Assembly: GCA_031284675.1 (NCBI GenBank)
Contig: JAITXQ010000020.1
Coordinates: 1 to 6,909 of the forward strand
Source: Rickettsiales bacterium
GTDB taxonomy: Bacteria; Pseudomonadota; Alphaproteobacteria; Rickettsiales; Anaplasmataceae
Direction of reading: 5' to 3'
DNA: 6,909 bases
Shown: one piece after another, positions 6,300 through 6,909 of the stretch
How the letters are laid out: each line of letters opens with the position of its first letter
How positions within the stretch are numbered: the first letter of the stretch is position 1
Position numbers and translations under genes: made by a program
Notes under the pieces: model-generated
Told to the model about the DNA's origin: nothing
The model's database searches: none
What the model saw: only the letters and a program-made list of their open reading frames with translations

Positions 6300-6712
6300 G
6301 GGTTCCAGCGCTATGTATATAGCTGTACAAACATTGTAGCCGTTATTCAAGTAGCTCATAGAAATGCAAAAATCACTTGACAAACTCTGCCAGCCCCCTT
6401 ACCATTATACTGAAGGTATTCAGTTATCTTCAATCTGTGCAGATTAAACGACGAAAGTATAACGTAGTTGGCGTCTTATATTTAATTTTTTGCACTATGT
6501 GCACCTTATGTCTTTATAAATTTTACCTAGACTTCTAGGTTTTTACCTATACAAGATGAAACGCGCTTATAAAGCGTTTAAGACAGTAGAGAATGCCAAT
6601 TTGAAGGATTAGAGAGTGAAAACTAGCTACCACGGGATTTCTTTTGCCTTTTTTTCTGCTTAGTAAATTTCTTAAATATTTATAGCTAAAGTAATTTAAG
6701 AGCCCGTGAAGG
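6300..6712. other. Gene-free intergenic stretch
   Basis: I find no credible coding region on either strand in these 413 bp. The only longer frame (minus strand, 6547-6735) runs into the repeat cluster and has no family features. The stretch holds a partial second copy of the terminator arm (attcaagtagct, 6345-6356), a small hairpin gctat-gtat-atagc (6310-6323), and the hairpin series listed separately. Its text around 6430-6700 resembles an intergenic repeat I recall from Wolbachia genomes; this is memory, not a search result. Confidence 0.6.
6491..6576. repeat. Run of three small perfect hairpins
   Basis: Three tight perfect hairpins follow each other: tgcac-tat-gtgca (6491-6503), acctaga-ct-tctaggt (6525-6540, followed by TTTT) and cgctt-ata-aagcg (6564-6576). 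Such a chain suggests a structured repeat or RNA element, not random AT-rich spacer. No reading frame uses the region. The 2-nt loop of the middle one argues that it is a DNA palindrome as much as an RNA hairpin. Confidence 0.5.
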
Positions 6713-6745
6713 GTGTCATTCCAGTGTCTAGGCACTGGGATCTAG
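6713..6745. repeat. Palindromic repeat unit 1, Wolbachia type
   Basis: The sequence from gtcattccagtg to cactgggatct forms an imperfect hairpin: stem 6718-6728 with 6731-6741, two wobble pairs and a 2-nt loop. The mixed arms, 'attcc' on one side and 'gggat' on the other, are typical of short dispersed palindromes in Wolbachia intergenic DNA (recognition from memory). Confidence 0.65.
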
Positions 6746-6829
6746 GAATTTTATTAAGTTGGTGAGTGTAAAAGTAGCCAACCTTACGTTAAAACACAAC
6801 GTTCTTGATGAGATTGCATAAAAAACTGG

Positions 6830-6844
6830 ATTCCAGACTGGAAT
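6830..6844. repeat. Palindromic repeat unit 2, short
   Basis: attccag-a-ctggaat is a perfect 15-nt palindrome with one central base, preceded by ctgg and followed by gac (the 'ctggattccag...ctggaatgac' form). It is a collapsed member of the same family as the units on either side. Confidence 0.6.
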
Positions 6845-6890
6845 GACATCATAGGGGCACTGGAATGATACCATTATAGAGTGAAATGAG

Positions 6891-6909
6891 ATCCCAGTGT
6901 TACGCACTG
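6891..6909. repeat. Palindromic repeat unit 3, cut by window end
   Basis: atcccagtg begins a hairpin with cactg after a 5-nt ttacg loop; the right arm is cut off by the end of the window and would be expected to continue 'ggat'. Its left arm, agatcccagtg (6889-6899), is the exact reverse complement of 6733-6743 in unit 1. Confidence 0.6.

Noticed and set aside
6547..6735. Minus-strand open frame of 62 codons
   Set aside because: Its start falls within palindromic repeat unit 1, it has no ribosome site, and its sequence looks like translated repeat DNA.
1..6909. CRISPR array, tRNA, rRNA or riboswitch (for example an FMN element before ribF)
   Set aside because: No evenly spaced direct repeats, cloverleaf or conserved RNA core is visible; the ribF leader is only 48 bp of AT-rich DNA, too short for an FMN riboswitch.

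Overview
The window looks like a piece of a Wolbachia (Rickettsiales, Alphaproteobacteria) chromosome. The evidence is strongly AT-rich DNA with AT-rich codons throughout, housekeeping genes of alphaproteobacterial type, decayed lineage-specific genes, and intergenic palindromes with 'tcattccagtg' and 'cactgggatc' arms of the kind I remember from Wolbachia genomes. The genus call is recognition from memory plus composition; no search was run.

Left part, minus strand (1-5129). Reading in the direction of transcription from 5129 down to 1002 there is a compact four-gene cluster: ribF (bifunctional riboflavin kinase/FMN adenylyltransferase), lspA (lipoprotein signal peptidase, overlapping ribF by 4 nt), and two exported M16-family peptidase homologues that overlap each other by 14 nt. 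The first M16 protein keeps the zinc site HxxEH. The second has lost it but keeps the Arg/Tyr pair that the first lacks, so the two look like halves of one heterodimeric periplasmic protease. Downstream of the cluster (86-929, minus) lies a broken membrane-protein gene. It is interrupted by a 102-bp, MITE-like element with 25-bp terminal inverted repeats and flanking TA dinucleotides. Removing the element plus one TA restores the reading frame, and one extra T in a T5 run joins the other two pieces, giving an ancestral protein of about 246 residues.

Right part, plus strand (5178-6299). A 48-bp divergent spacer separates ribF from grxC, a dithiol CPFC glutaredoxin with an extra C-terminal tail. 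After a 122-bp gap comes an unrecognised gene (5651-6225) whose current product stops after 144 codons but whose reading continues for 54 codons in another frame after a single-base shift, so it is probably a frameshifted 190-odd residue gene. A clear intrinsic terminator follows at 6269-6299.

Right end (6300-6909). I see no credible gene here. It holds a run of small perfect hairpins (6491-6576) and then a cluster of Wolbachia-type palindromic repeats (6713-6909), the last one cut by the window edge.

Together the intact genes concern flavin cofactor supply, lipoprotein maturation, periplasmic proteolysis and thiol redox balance. The unusual signals are the well-dated gene disruption by the small TA-inserted element, the split M16 active site, and the second frameshifted gene.
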